Shown: positions 23,178 through 32,052, numbered from the stretch's first letter. The stretch: DNA of 36,152 bases from Ruminiclostridium sp. (GCA_017941355.1 JAGAWN010000285.1:1-36152); one strand, 5' to 3'. Numbers and translations: made by a program. Notes: a model not told the origin generated them from the sequence alone.

Positions 23178-24115
23178 AGAAAGCAGACGGTAAAATCATA
23201 TACGAGCGTTCGTGCGTAGCACTCGGGCTTTTCGACGGCGTTCACATCGGACACAGGGCTGTTATACGCCGTGCCGCGGAGATCGCCGGCAGGACGGGCG
23301 GTGATCTCGTTATCCTCACTTTCCGCAGCTACAACGGTGAAATGCCGAAGTTCGGCGGACGCAGCGACGTTTGCATCATGGACTATCAGAGCCGTGTCGA
23401 TGAACTGGTAAACGCGGCGGGCGGGGAATGTTATATAGATACTCCGTTTTTTTATATGATACGCGATCTTTCGCCGGAGGTTTTTTTCAGCGAACACATT
23501 CTCGGGCATAACAACGCTGCGAATGTGGTATGCGGCGAGGACTTCCGCTTCGGTAAGGACAGAGCCGGAAATACCGAAATGCTGGCGGCGCTCTGCGAAA
23601 AAGCGGGTGTCGGATTTGAGACTGTCCCGCCGGTATGTGTTGACGGCGAAAAGGTAAGCTCCACGAGGATAAGGGAGTTTATAAGAAACGGCGATATCCC
23701 GGCTGCGAAGCGGCTTCTCGGGCATGAACTGTATTACACTCTCCCGGTACTGCACGGAAAGCAGTTGGGACGGACGATAGGTTTTCCTACTGTGAACCAG
23801 GAGCTTCCCGCTTACATGGCGCGTCCGAAGCGCGGAGTCTATGCGGGATACGCGTGTGTCAGCGAAACCGACGATCCGCAGAGGTTCGGAAAGCTTTACC
23901 CTGCTATCACCAACATCGGCGTAAAGCCTACCGTGAAAGACGACGACGCGGAGAACATCGAGACTCACCTGATAGGCTTCGGCGGAGATATCTACGGGCG
24001 CAGCGTGAGAGTGTATCTGAACTCCTACATACGCGAGGAGCGCAGGTTCGCAAGCCTTGAAGAACTGAAAGCGCAGCTTGAAGCTGACAAAAGTTTTGCG
24101 CTGACACAGAAATAA
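23174..24115 (+). CDS. ribF: Bifunctional riboflavin kinase/FAD synthetase RibF
   Basis: 313 residues, starting at a GTG in a GTGA overlap with truB. The N-terminal adenylyltransferase domain carries ALGLFDGVHIGHRAVI and VVCGEDFRFGKDRAGN, then VSSTRIREFIRNGDI. The C-terminal riboflavin kinase domain carries GRTIGFPTVNQELP, PKRGVYAG and YPAITNIGVKPT. It makes FMN and then FAD. The T residue of the usual PTAN kinase motif is kept as PTVN. Last gene of the operon; a MITE-like element starts 14 bp after the stop, and no clear terminator is seen before it. Confidence 0.96.
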   Translation: MKKADGKIIYERSCVALGLFDGVHIGHRAVIRRAAEIAGRTGGDLVILTFRSYNGEMPKFGGRSDVCIMDYQSRVDELVNAAGGECYIDTPFFYMIRDLSPEVFFSEHILGHNNAANVVCGEDFRFGKDRAGNTEMLAALCEKAGVGFETVPPVCVDGEKVSSTRIREFIRNGDIPAAKRLLGHELYYTLPVLHGKQLGRTIGFPTVNQELPAYMARPKRGVYAGYACVSETDDPQRFGKLYPAITNIGVKPTVKDDDAENIETHLIGFGGDIYGRSVRVYLNSYIREERRFASLEELKAQLEADKSFALTQK

Positions 24116-24128
24116 CTGATATCTGCGT

Positions 24129-24301
24129 GTACCGTACATTAAGTTTCCCCAAAAATTGAACGTAAAACTCGACTAAACGCTTTAAACACGCTATTTGTAA
24201 GCGCTGACAAATTGAAAATCCCATTTATTTTGAAAACCGCATGAATAAACGCTTTTAGAGCTGTCGCGGGAAATTTTGGGGAAACTTAAAGTACCGTACA
24301 T
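24129..24301. mobile_element. MITE-like insertion with target duplication
   Basis: A direct repeat GTACCGTACAT flanks the element (24129-24139 and 24291-24301). Inside it, TAAGTTTCCCCAAAAATT (24140-24157) is matched by its inverse near 24272-24289 with one change. The ~151-bp interior has no gene. Terminal inverted repeats next to a 9-11 bp duplication are the marks of a non-autonomous transposon. The duplicated sequence itself is palindromic (GTAC-C-GTAC), so its length is hard to fix. Confidence 0.8.
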
Positions 24302-24421
24302 ATTGCGCAGAATATCATAACACACCGATAAGCGGTTTTTCATACTTTTTTCATACACATTTCACTTTCTTTTGGTAGTATAACCATGTAACATTGCAAA
24401 ATCAGACGGTACGGATCCGGA

Positions 24422-24463
24422 GCGTGCAGCCCCGGCGCTGTCTGTGAAGACGCGCGTAAGCGC
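24422..24463 (+). repeat. 42-bp interspersed repeat, copy A
   Basis: Identical at 37 of 42 positions to the reverse complement of 32011-32052. Shared core: GTCTGTGAAGACGCGCGT. This copy lies directly before the Shine-Dalgarno site (AGGAGG) of the ABC ATPase gene. The 13-mer GTAAGCGCTGACA at its end also occurs within the MITE-like element (24197-24209). Confidence 0.75.
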
Positions 24464-24480
24464 TGACAGGAGGCAAGCTT

Positions 24481-25479
24481 ATGATAGAGGTCAGGCATCT
24501 GACAAAGAGCTACGGACCGAAAAAGGCGGTGAACGACATCTCGTTTACTGCCGAGGACGGACAGGTACTGGGATTTTTAGGACCCAACGGCGCGGGAAAA
24601 TCCACGACGATGAACATTCTTACGGGCTATATCTCCTCCACAGAGGGACAGGCTTTCATCAACGGGGTGGATATCCTCGAAGATCCGATCAAAGCCAAAA
24701 GCTTTATCGGCTATCTTCCGGAGCAGCCCCCGCTGTACTTCGACATGACGGTGGACGAGTATCTCAGCTTCGTATATAGCCTGAAAAAGTGCAGACTGCC
24801 GAAAAAATCACATCTTAACGAGATCTGCGACATAGTGAAGCTCACCGATGTCCGCAAGCGCCTGATAAAGAACCTTTCAAAAGGTTACAAGCAGCGTGTG
24901 GGATTTGCGCAGGCTCTTGTGGGGAATCCGAAAGTTCTTATCCTTGACGAGCCTACCGTGGGACTTGACCCGAAGCAGATAATCGAGATAAGGACGCTTA
25001 TAAAGCGGCTCGGCAGGAACCACACGGTCATTCTGTCCTCCCATATACTGCCGGAGGTGCAGGCGGTGTGCGACAGGATTGTGGTCATAAACAAAGGGCG
25101 CATAGTTGCCAACGACAACGCGGACAGCCTTGCGCGCAATCTTTCCGCGGATCACAAGCTGGTGCTGCACATAGAGGGCGGCAGCGAGGAAGTAAAGAAG
25201 CTGCTCGGCTCCGTGACCGATGTTGAGCGCGTATTTGTCGGCAGACAGGTCGATGAGCGGGTGTGGGAATACCACGTTGAGGCGAAAGAGGGCGCTGACG
25301 TGCGCCGTGAGATCTTCAGAAAGCTTGCCGCGCGCAATTACCCGATACTGCTGATGCGCTCGAACGAGCTGTCACTTGAGGAAGTGTTCTTAAAGCTTAC
25401 TACCGGCGATGAGTACGGCGGTGCGGAGAAGCTTGAACGAAAGTTTGACAGGATAGAGAAAGGGGAGGACAAAAAGTGA
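24481..25479 (+). CDS. ABC transporter ATPase, GldA-like
   Basis: 332 residues; AGGAGG eight bases upstream of the ATG. Walker A GPNGAGKST (about 39-47), Q-loop in YLPEQPPLY, signature LSKGYKQRVG (about 137-146; LSKGY is common in this group), Walker B ILDEPTVGLDP, and H-loop SSHILPE. The C-terminal ~110 residues after the ATPase core form the extra domain seen in ABC-2 type exporters. The family is the one of gliding-protein GldA, widespread in non-gliding gut bacteria. It forms a four-gene operon with a permease, a GldG-like protein and a DUF4340-like protein. Substrate unknown. Confidence 0.92.
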   Translation: MIEVRHLTKSYGPKKAVNDISFTAEDGQVLGFLGPNGAGKSTTMNILTGYISSTEGQAFINGVDILEDPIKAKSFIGYLPEQPPLYFDMTVDEYLSFVYSLKKCRLPKKSHLNEICDIVKLTDVRKRLIKNLSKGYKQRVGFAQALVGNPKVLILDEPTVGLDPKQIIEIRTLIKRLGRNHTVILSSHILPEVQAVCDRIVVINKGRIVANDNADSLARNLSADHKLVLHIEGGSEEVKKLLGSVTDVERVFVGRQVDERVWEYHVEAKEGADVRREIFRKLAARNYPILLMRSNELSLEEVFLKLTTGDEYGGAEKLERKFDRIEKGEDKK

Positions 25480-26180
25480 CTGCAATAATGAAGCGTGAGC
25501 TTTCGGCTTACTTCAAATCCCCGATAGGCTATGTTTTCATTGCCGTATCGTTCCTCTTTTCGGGGTTTTTCTTCTGGTATTTCGCGCTGAGCATAGGCAG
25601 CACGGATGTGTCGTTTGTGTTCCTCGGAATGTTCTATGTTTATATGATATTTGTGCCGGTCCTCACCATGCGGCTTATGGCAGACGAGAACAAGCAGCGC
25701 ACCGATCAGCTCCTGCTGACCGCGCCGGTGGGTCTTATGCGGCTGGTTGCCGGAAAATTCCTTTCGGCATACTGCGTATTCATGCTCGGTGATATAGTAA
25801 TGCTGATATACGGCGTTGTTATGAGCTTTCTTGCAACCGTGAACTGGGCGATAATCCTCGGGAACTTTGTGGCACTCGCGCTTATCGGCGCGGTGTTCGT
25901 ATCCGCGGGACTGTTCGTTTCCACTCTCACGGAAAGCCAGATGGTGGCTGCGATAGGCTCTATAGCGCTGAACGCGGCGCTGTCGCTGATAACGGTCATC
26001 GCGTCGATAATCCCTGTGCAGGCGATAGCGGATATAATCTCGAAGCTTGCCGTATTCGACAGATACTATGAGTTTACAACAGGAATATTCAGCCTGAGCG
26101 GCGTTATCTTCTTCATAAGCGTCGTTGTGGTGTTCATGTTCCTTACGGTAAGAGTTCTTGAACGCAGACGGTGGGCATAA
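25476..26180 (+). CDS. ABC-2 type permease, GldF-like
   Basis: 234 residues, GTG start in a GTGA overlap; GGAGG seven bases upstream makes the GTG preferable to the ATG four codons on. Six hydrophobic segments: about 16-42, 50-72, 98-122, 126-150, 160-185 and 200-226. It has the GldF signature near the start (MKRELSAYFKSPIGYVFIAV) and MRLMADENKQRTDQLLLTAPV in the first loop. It is the membrane channel partner of the ATPase encoded just upstream. Confidence 0.92.
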   Translation: MTAIMKRELSAYFKSPIGYVFIAVSFLFSGFFFWYFALSIGSTDVSFVFLGMFYVYMIFVPVLTMRLMADENKQRTDQLLLTAPVGLMRLVAGKFLSAYCVFMLGDIVMLIYGVVMSFLATVNWAIILGNFVALALIGAVFVSAGLFVSTLTESQMVAAIGSIALNAALSLITVIASIIPVQAIADIISKLAVFDRYYEFTTGIFSLSGVIFFISVVVVFMFLTVRVLERRRWA

Positions 26181-26266
26181 ATCAGTGTGCCGGTCATGCC
26201 CTGACTGCGGCGGAAATGCTGACGCCGCCGCGCCGGTATTTTGTACAAAAAGGGAGCTGAAAATAA

Positions 26267-27949
26267 ATGGCAGAAAATGAAGAAGTAAAGAAAGAAAACG
26301 CCGGAGATGAGCAGTCGTCTGCTATCGAAGCGGCGGAGAAAATAACGCAGGAAGACACCGGAGAAGAGGCTGCGCCCGCTCCGGAAAATTCGCCGGAGCC
26401 GGAGAAGAAAAAGAGCGGGTCTAAAAACCCGTTTAAAAGCAAGAAATTCAGACACGGTTCGCTGTCCGTGGTGTTCACGGTAATATTCATAGCGGCTGTG
26501 GTTCTGGTAAACGTGATACTGAACCTTGTTCTTGACCGCTTCAATGTGGAAGCCGATCTTACGTCCGGCGCTATCTATACCCTCGGCGCGGAGACGGAGG
26601 ATTATATCAGGAGCGTGGACGACGATGTGAGCTTCTTCGTTACCGCGGAGAAAGATACCCTCAACAGCGCAGGTGAGCAGTACAAGCAGTGTGTGGAGTT
26701 CCTCGAAAAAATGGCTGCGCTGAACAGCCGTTTCACCGTGAAGTACGTCAATCTGCTGACAGACCCGGATTTCTCCAACAATTATGTCGAGGATCTTCAG
26801 AACTATCAGATCATCGTTCAGAGCGGCAAGACCGGGAGATACCGCATACTCTCCATGAACGATTTTATGAAGTACACGCTCAGCGACGGCAATACCTACA
26901 GCTACAGCGAAGCTTCGATGTATGTAAGCTATTATGGATACACGGTCAGCGGCTATTCAAGCTTTGCGGAGGAGGAACTTGTCTCCGCAGTGCAGTCCGT
27001 TTCACAGGAAGATCCCACGATCGTGACATTCCTTACGGGCTACGGCGAATCCGACAGTTCCTCACTTGAAACGATACTGACCACAAACGCCTATGTTACA
27101 CAGAAATGCGACATAGAGCGTGTTGAGGAGATCCCGGCAGAGACGGATATCCTCGTTATCCACGGCGCGACCAAGGATTACAGCGAGGACTCCATAACCA
27201 AGATAGACGAATGGCTGTCAAACGGCGGCAAATACGGCAAAAACCTTATCTATATAGCAAGCGCGGACGCGGACAATACCCCCAATCTCGATGAATACCT
27301 TGCGGAATGGGGACTTTCCGTTGGCAAGGGATATATATTGCAGTACGACACGTCCCATGCGTATTACACCGGCTCCACTATGCCGATCATGCAGGACATC
27401 GAGATGAAGGACGACACCGACTACTACGCGAATATGAAAGTCTCGTCAAGCGCAAAGTTCGTCGCATACCCGATACGCCCCGTCATACCGCTCTGGGAGA
27501 ACGACGGAAATTTCGCAAATAAGGTCATTGCCACAACTTACGGCGATCAGTGTATTGTGTTCCCGTTTGACGCGGACGAGTCCTGGCAGCCCTCACAGGC
27601 GGACTTCACAAGCTACGATGTTATCGTCGAGGCTTCAAAGGTGCAGTTCGAGGGCGGCACAGACCCGATTTACAGCAAGGTCATCGCTGTCGGAAGCGAT
27701 CAGCTCTTCGCGAACTACTTCACCACGGCTTCAAACTACAGCAACGGCGAAGCGGCTCTGACGCTGTTCGACACCAACTCCGAACGCAGCAGCGAGACGA
27801 TAAAGATCGTTGAGAAGTCGTTCACGGCGGAAACCTACCAGATAGACCGCGGGACTCAGCTTGCAATAGGCATTACGTTTGCGGTAGTTATCCCGATAAT
27901 CATAATCGTGATCGGTATCGTCGTTTGGGCAAGGAGAAGAAGACTGTAA
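26267..27949 (+). CDS. GldG-family membrane-anchored protein
   Basis: 560 residues; GGGAG ten bases before the ATG. An acidic cytoplasmic N-terminus (about 1-65; EEVKKENAGDEQSS and PEPEKKK) precedes a membrane helix (about 68-88), a large extracytoplasmic domain, and a C-terminal helix (about 531-553) with a basic end WARRRRL. The outer domain matches GldG/IFT52-like (DUF4350-type) proteins: VNLLTDPDFSNNYVED, TFLTGYGESDSSSL, ILVIHGATKDYSEDSI. In Flavobacterium, GldG works with GldA and GldF; here it is probably the substrate-handling part of the same complex. Next gene starts in a TAATG overlap. Confidence 0.87.
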   Translation: MAENEEVKKENAGDEQSSAIEAAEKITQEDTGEEAAPAPENSPEPEKKKSGSKNPFKSKKFRHGSLSVVFTVIFIAAVVLVNVILNLVLDRFNVEADLTSGAIYTLGAETEDYIRSVDDDVSFFVTAEKDTLNSAGEQYKQCVEFLEKMAALNSRFTVKYVNLLTDPDFSNNYVEDLQNYQIIVQSGKTGRYRILSMNDFMKYTLSDGNTYSYSEASMYVSYYGYTVSGYSSFAEEELVSAVQSVSQEDPTIVTFLTGYGESDSSSLETILTTNAYVTQKCDIERVEEIPAETDILVIHGATKDYSEDSITKIDEWLSNGGKYGKNLIYIASADADNTPNLDEYLAEWGLSVGKGYILQYDTSHAYYTGSTMPIMQDIEMKDDTDYYANMKVSSSAKFVAYPIRPVIPLWENDGNFANKVIATTYGDQCIVFPFDADESWQPSQADFTSYDVIVEASKVQFEGGTDPIYSKVIAVGSDQLFANYFTTASNYSNGEAALTLFDTNSERSSETIKIVEKSFTAETYQIDRGTQLAIGITFAVVIPIIIIVIGIVVWARRRRL

Positions 27950-29475
27950 TGGGAAAGAACGCAAAGATAATAGTTTTCTCGCTCATAGGGCTTGCGGTGC
28001 TGGGCGGAGTAGCAGCATTGCTTGCACTTACCGCTCCCGCGCCGGAAACCGCTGAAGAAGATACGACAGCGGCGGTGCAGGAGGAGTCGGCAGCTCTCAC
28101 GCTCTCTGACAGGGACGAGCAGGAGGTCGCAAGTGTTGAGATAACCAACGCGAGCGGCACTTACTCCATAACTCCCAGCGGCAACACAGACGGTGAAGGC
28201 AAGATCATCTGGACGATCGCGGATATAGCGTCCGCGCCGCTCAACACCGATTCGCTGTCAACGGCGGTAGGTTATGCCGCGTCATTCACAGCACGGGAGT
28301 TTGCCGAGGAAGTAGCGGACAGCTCCGAGCTTGCGAAATACGGGCTTGACAAGCCCCAGGCTACGGTAAAGACCACATTCGGTGACGGCAGCACATTCTC
28401 GTTCAGGATAGGCAACGATGTTCCGAACACGGCGACATCGGTGTATATGACCGCAGACGGCAAAAACGTCTATACCGCGTACAAGAGCAGGACAGGCAGC
28501 TACACCGGCAGCAAGTACGGTTTTGTAAGCCTTTCGGCAATGCCTGCTTACGATCAGAGCGGAACGGAAGAGGTAATGAAGCTTACCGTTGAGCGCGTCG
28601 GACTCGATGAACCCATAGTCCTCGAAAACATCATTCCCGAGGACGAGAACGCTATACAGGTGTATTCCTACCGCATGATAAGCCCGTACAGCGCTTATGT
28701 CGATCTTACGGACGGTCCCACGTTTGCGTACAGCGCATTCGGACTGAATGCAAATGAAGTTGTCGCAGTCGATCTGAAAGAGGAAGAATACCCGCTTGTG
28801 GGACTTGACGATCCGAACTGCGTCATAACGGTGGAAACTAATCTGAAAACCTACACGATAACCGTGGGAACCGCGCTTACCGAAAAAGTGACAGCCGAGG
28901 ACGGCTCGGAATATGACAGGATATCCGGATTTTACGGTATTTCCAGCGAACACCCGGGCGTGCTGTATATATTTGACGCAAGCAGCATAGCGGCAATGAG
29001 CGCTGACCCGTCAAAGCTTATATCCACGAAGTTCCTGATGCCGTATATCTATGACCTTGACTCGATAGACTACAGCGACAACACCGGCAGAACTCTGAAA
29101 CTCGGCATAAAGCTGATAGAGAAGCCGGAGGCGAACAAGGAAGAGGTAGCGGAGTTCACGGTAAACGGCGAACAATGCGGCGAGTCCGAGTTCAAGAGCC
29201 TTTATCAGTACCTGATATCCGTGTCCGGCGAGGAACTGTATCTTGACAGCGACAAAGGCGAGCTTATAGCCGAGATAACGTATAACTACATCGACCCCGC
29301 AGACGGTATCGAAGGTAAGGATACAGTACGGCTATATACGTCGAATACCGACCGCAAGGTGATAATATCGCTGAACGGTGAGAACCTGTTCAAGACGCGT
29401 CAGATGTACGCGACCCAGCTTCTGTCGAATATAGAAAGCTTCCTTAACGGCGGGGAGATCGTGCTGACGTACTGA
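27949..29475 (+). CDS. DUF4340-like membrane-anchored protein
   Basis: 508 residues from the ATG at 27949, overlapping the previous stop by one base; the in-frame TTG at 27925 lacks support. An N-terminal membrane helix (7-29, IIVFSLIGLAVLGGVAALLA) is followed by repeated extracytoplasmic domains. Typical DUF4340 patterns are visible: ELAKYGLDKPQATVKTTFGD and YPLVGLDDPNCVITVETNLK, both the GLD-P-x-x-x-V-x repeat. Proteins of this type follow GldG in many genomes. No enzymatic motif is seen. Last gene of the operon; no strong terminator was found before the trp promoter. Confidence 0.85.
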   Translation: MGKNAKIIVFSLIGLAVLGGVAALLALTAPAPETAEEDTTAAVQEESAALTLSDRDEQEVASVEITNASGTYSITPSGNTDGEGKIIWTIADIASAPLNTDSLSTAVGYAASFTAREFAEEVADSSELAKYGLDKPQATVKTTFGDGSTFSFRIGNDVPNTATSVYMTADGKNVYTAYKSRTGSYTGSKYGFVSLSAMPAYDQSGTEEVMKLTVERVGLDEPIVLENIIPEDENAIQVYSYRMISPYSAYVDLTDGPTFAYSAFGLNANEVVAVDLKEEEYPLVGLDDPNCVITVETNLKTYTITVGTALTEKVTAEDGSEYDRISGFYGISSEHPGVLYIFDASSIAAMSADPSKLISTKFLMPYIYDLDSIDYSDNTGRTLKLGIKLIEKPEANKEEVAEFTVNGEQCGESEFKSLYQYLISVSGEELYLDSDKGELIAEITYNYIDPADGIEGKDTVRLYTSNTDRKVIISLNGENLFKTRQMYATQLLSNIESFLNGGEIVLTY

Positions 29476-29547
29476 CGGAAACTGAAACGGCAGCGTTGTA
29501 TATTTGCATAGCAGAATAAAAAACTTGCAGATTTTTTCAAAAACCTA

Positions 29548-29576
29548 TTGACAAACTCGGATCGTTGTGATATTAT
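29548..29576 (+). promoter_or_regulatory. Promoter of the trp operon
   Basis: TTGACA (29548-29553), 17-bp spacer, TATTAT (29571-29576), with a TGA extended -10 just before it. Confidence 0.88.
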
Positions 29577-29582
29577 ATAGAA

Positions 29583-29917
29583 AATTAAACCGTTGATGCG
29601 GAGATAAAGGCGATACATGACTCAACAGAGAGTCCGGGCAGGTGAGAGCCGGACGTGAAACAGGTCGTCAAATGGCCCGCGGAGGGCGCAGTCGGGGTGA
29701 CCGGTGGTTAGGATATACGGACGTGTATGCGGACGTTCCGAACGGTCACAGAAGCGGAAGCTTCCGGATAAACTGCGACGTGATGGCATACGTCAGTTGC
29801 CGGGGATATGCTTGTATCCTGCAAAGGGCATAGCTTTAGCTATGAATCAAGGTGGCACCGCGAGTGATTATGCTCGTCCTTGACTTTTGTAAAGTTCAGG
29901 GACGGGCTTTTTGTTTT
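29583..29917 (+). promoter_or_regulatory. T-box riboswitch, tryptophan specific
   Basis: The T-box AAGGTGGCACCGCG lies at 29849-29862. Upstream, stem I has a distal segment AGAGAGTCCGG and GGTGAGAGCCGGA (29630-29653), and a likely specifier TGG at 29673-29675 (in CAAATGGCC). The tRNA-binding TGGC in the T-box bulge fits a tRNA with discriminator G, as in bacterial tRNA-Trp. Uncharged tRNA-Trp would stabilise the anti-terminator and let transcription reach trpE. Gene context agrees fully. The specifier position is inferred by hand folding. Confidence 0.95.
29875..29917 (+). terminator. T-box regulated terminator
   Basis: CGTCCTTGACTTT pairs with AAAGTTCAGGGACG (one bulge, one G-T pair; 29875-29904), then GGCTTTTTGTTTT. 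The left arm overlaps the 3' part of the anti-terminator. Confidence 0.88.
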
Positions 29918-29975
29918 CCGAAAAATACCGTTCCGCACAAGCAGACATTCGACCATGAAAGGAAAGGTGACGACC

Positions 29976-31454
29976 ATGTGCAGATTCACACCCGATATCG
30001 AAACAGTAAAACGCTTCGCCGCCGAGGGAAAGTACGATGTGTTCCCCGTGAGCTGCGAGATACTGTCAGACCTGTTCACACCGATGAGAGTGCTGAGCAT
30101 ACTCAAGAACGTTTCAACGCACGTCTATATGCTGGAATCCGTTTCCCAGCAGTCAGTCCACGGCAGATACACGTTTCTGGGCTATGACCCGAAGCTCTCC
30201 CTCACCTGCGTGAACGGGGAACTGAACACCGGCGATCTCAGCGTAAAGACCGATGACCCCGCCGGATATATCCGGCAGCTTCTGTCGCGGTACAGAAGCC
30301 CGAAGCTTGACTGCCTGCCGGGTTTTACCGGCGGACTTGTAGGATACTTCTCCTTCGACTTCATAAACTACAGCGAACCGTCTGTAAAGACAGATACCGA
30401 GGACAGCGAGAAGTTCAAGGACGTTGACCTGATGCTGTTCGATAAGGTCATAGCATTTGACAACGTGCTGCAGAAGATAATACTGATAGCAAATATACGG
30501 CTTGATGACGCGGATAACATAGAGACCGAATACAATCGGGCAAAGCGGGAGCTTGCAAACATCATCGACCTGCTGAAAAACGGCGAACGCAAGCGGGAGC
30601 CTGCCGGACGGATAACCGGAGAGATCACCCCGCTCTTCGACAAGGAGACATACTGCGGCATGGTTGAGAAGGCGAAACACTACATCAAAGAGGGGGACGT
30701 GTTCCAGATAGTGCTGTCGAACCGCCTCAGCGCGCCGTTCGAGGGCAGCCTGCTCAACACATACAGAATGCTCCGCACCATAAACCCGTCGCCGTATATG
30801 TTCTACTTCTCCGGTACAGACGTGGAGGTAGCGGGAGCATCGCCCGAAACCCTCGTGAAGCTCGAAAACGGCGTTCTGCACACATTCCCGCTTGCCGGGA
30901 CGCGTCCGCGCGGAAAGACCCCGGAGGAGGACAAGGCTCTTGAAGAAGAATTGCTTCGGGACGAAAAAGAGCTTGCGGAACACAATATGCTGGTGGATCT
31001 CGGACGCAACGATCTCGGCAGGATAAGCAGATTTGGTACAGTAGAAGTCGAAAAACTTCATACTATAGAGCGATATTCCCACGTTATGCACATAGGCTCC
31101 ACTGTCCGGGGCGAGATACGGGAGGACTGCGACGCGATAGACGCGGTAAGCGCGGTGCTTCCGGCAGGAACGCTGTCCGGTGCGCCGAAGATACGCGCGT
31201 GCAGACTCATAAATGAGCTGGAGAACAACAAGCGCGGTATCTACGGCGGCGCGATAGGCTACATAGCGTTCAACGGCGACATGGACACCTGCATAGCGAT
31301 ACGGATAGCGTACAAGAAGAACGGAAAGGTATTCGTCCGCAGCGGCGCGGGGATAGTGGCGGATTCCGTCCCGGAGAATGAGTACAACGAGTGCATAAAC
31401 AAGGCAAAAGCCGTTATAAACGCGCTGGAAAGGGCGGGTGAGCTTGACACATGA
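29976..31454 (+). CDS. trpE: Anthranilate synthase component I
   Basis: 492 residues from the ATG at 29976 (GGAAAGGTGA just upstream); an in-frame ATG seven codons earlier lacks a Shine-Dalgarno site. It makes anthranilate from chorismate. The N-terminal part has MLESVSQQSVHGRYTFLGYD, the region that binds feedback tryptophan (LLES-like). The chorismate domain carries IVLSNRLSAPFEGS, FPLAGTRPRGKTPEED, DLGRNDLGRIS, LPAGTLSGAPKIRA and YGGAIGYIAFNGDMDTCIAI. Overlaps trpG by an ATGA. First gene behind the T-box. Confidence 0.97.
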   Translation: MCRFTPDIETVKRFAAEGKYDVFPVSCEILSDLFTPMRVLSILKNVSTHVYMLESVSQQSVHGRYTFLGYDPKLSLTCVNGELNTGDLSVKTDDPAGYIRQLLSRYRSPKLDCLPGFTGGLVGYFSFDFINYSEPSVKTDTEDSEKFKDVDLMLFDKVIAFDNVLQKIILIANIRLDDADNIETEYNRAKRELANIIDLLKNGERKREPAGRITGEITPLFDKETYCGMVEKAKHYIKEGDVFQIVLSNRLSAPFEGSLLNTYRMLRTINPSPYMFYFSGTDVEVAGASPETLVKLENGVLHTFPLAGTRPRGKTPEEDKALEEELLRDEKELAEHNMLVDLGRNDLGRISRFGTVEVEKLHTIERYSHVMHIGSTVRGEIREDCDAIDAVSAVLPAGTLSGAPKIRACRLINELENNKRGIYGGAIGYIAFNGDMDTCIAIRIAYKKNGKVFVRSGAGIVADSVPENEYNECINKAKAVINALERAGELDT

Positions 31455-32017
31455 TACTTCTGATAGACAACTACGACAGCTTTTCTTACAATCTGTATCA
31501 GTATGTGGGTGAGATAGAGCCGGATATCAGGGTAGTCCGCAATGACGAAATGACAGCGGAGGATATAATGACGCTTGCCCCGGAGCACATTATCATTTCC
31601 CCCGGCCCCGGCAGACCGGAGAACGCGGGCAATATCATCGAGGTCGCGGGGATATGCGGAAAGACGATACCGACTCTGGGCGTGTGCCTCGGGCATCAGG
31701 CGATCTGTGCGGCATTCGGCGCGACAGTCACCTACGCGAAGCAGCTCATGCACGGCAAGCAATCCGAGGTCAGGTTTGACCGGGAATGTCCGCTGTTCGC
31801 GGGACTGCCGGAAACAGCGCCGGTAGCGCGGTATCACTCCCTTGCCGCGGACGACGGCACACTTCCGGACTGCCTGAAAGTCACGGCGCGCACTGCGGAC
31901 GGCGAAGTCATGGCGGTGCAGCATAAGGAATATCCGATCTTCGGCGTGCAGTTCCACCCGGAGTCGATCATGACCCCGGACGGGAAAGCAATGCTGCGGA
32001 ATTTTCTGAAGCGCTGA
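31451..32017 (+). CDS. trpG: Anthranilate synthase component II (glutamine amidotransferase)
   Basis: 188 residues. Class I amidotransferase: ILLIDNYDSFSYNL at the start, IISPGPGRPENAG, the nucleophile in LGVCLGHQAI (Cys about 79), and FGVQFHPESIMTPDG with the catalytic His and Glu. It feeds ammonia to TrpE. Such proteins can serve both tryptophan and folate paths (PabA/TrpG); context argues for TrpG. The last codons and stop lie within copy B of the 42-bp repeat, so the C-terminus may have been set by that repeat. Confidence 0.96.
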   Translation: MILLIDNYDSFSYNLYQYVGEIEPDIRVVRNDEMTAEDIMTLAPEHIIISPGPGRPENAGNIIEVAGICGKTIPTLGVCLGHQAICAAFGATVTYAKQLMHGKQSEVRFDRECPLFAGLPETAPVARYHSLAADDGTLPDCLKVTARTADGEVMAVQHKEYPIFGVQFHPESIMTPDGKAMLRNFLKR

Positions 32018-32052
32018 CGCGCGTCTTCACAGACGGTGTCGGGGCTGCGCGC
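32011..32052 (-). repeat. 42-bp interspersed repeat, copy B
   Basis: Reverse complement matches 24422-24463 at 37 of 42 positions. It covers the last codon region and stop of trpG and runs into the following hairpin. Confidence 0.75.

Noticed and set aside
24356-24384. Promoter for the Gld-type operon (TATAAC at 24379-24384)
   Set aside because: The -10 is fair but the -35 position reads CACATT; too weak to list as a feature.
30153-31091. Long antisense open frame (312 codons) over trpE
   Set aside because: Codon bias in trpE leaves the opposite strand open. No Shine-Dalgarno site, no recognisable domain, and trpE is certain.
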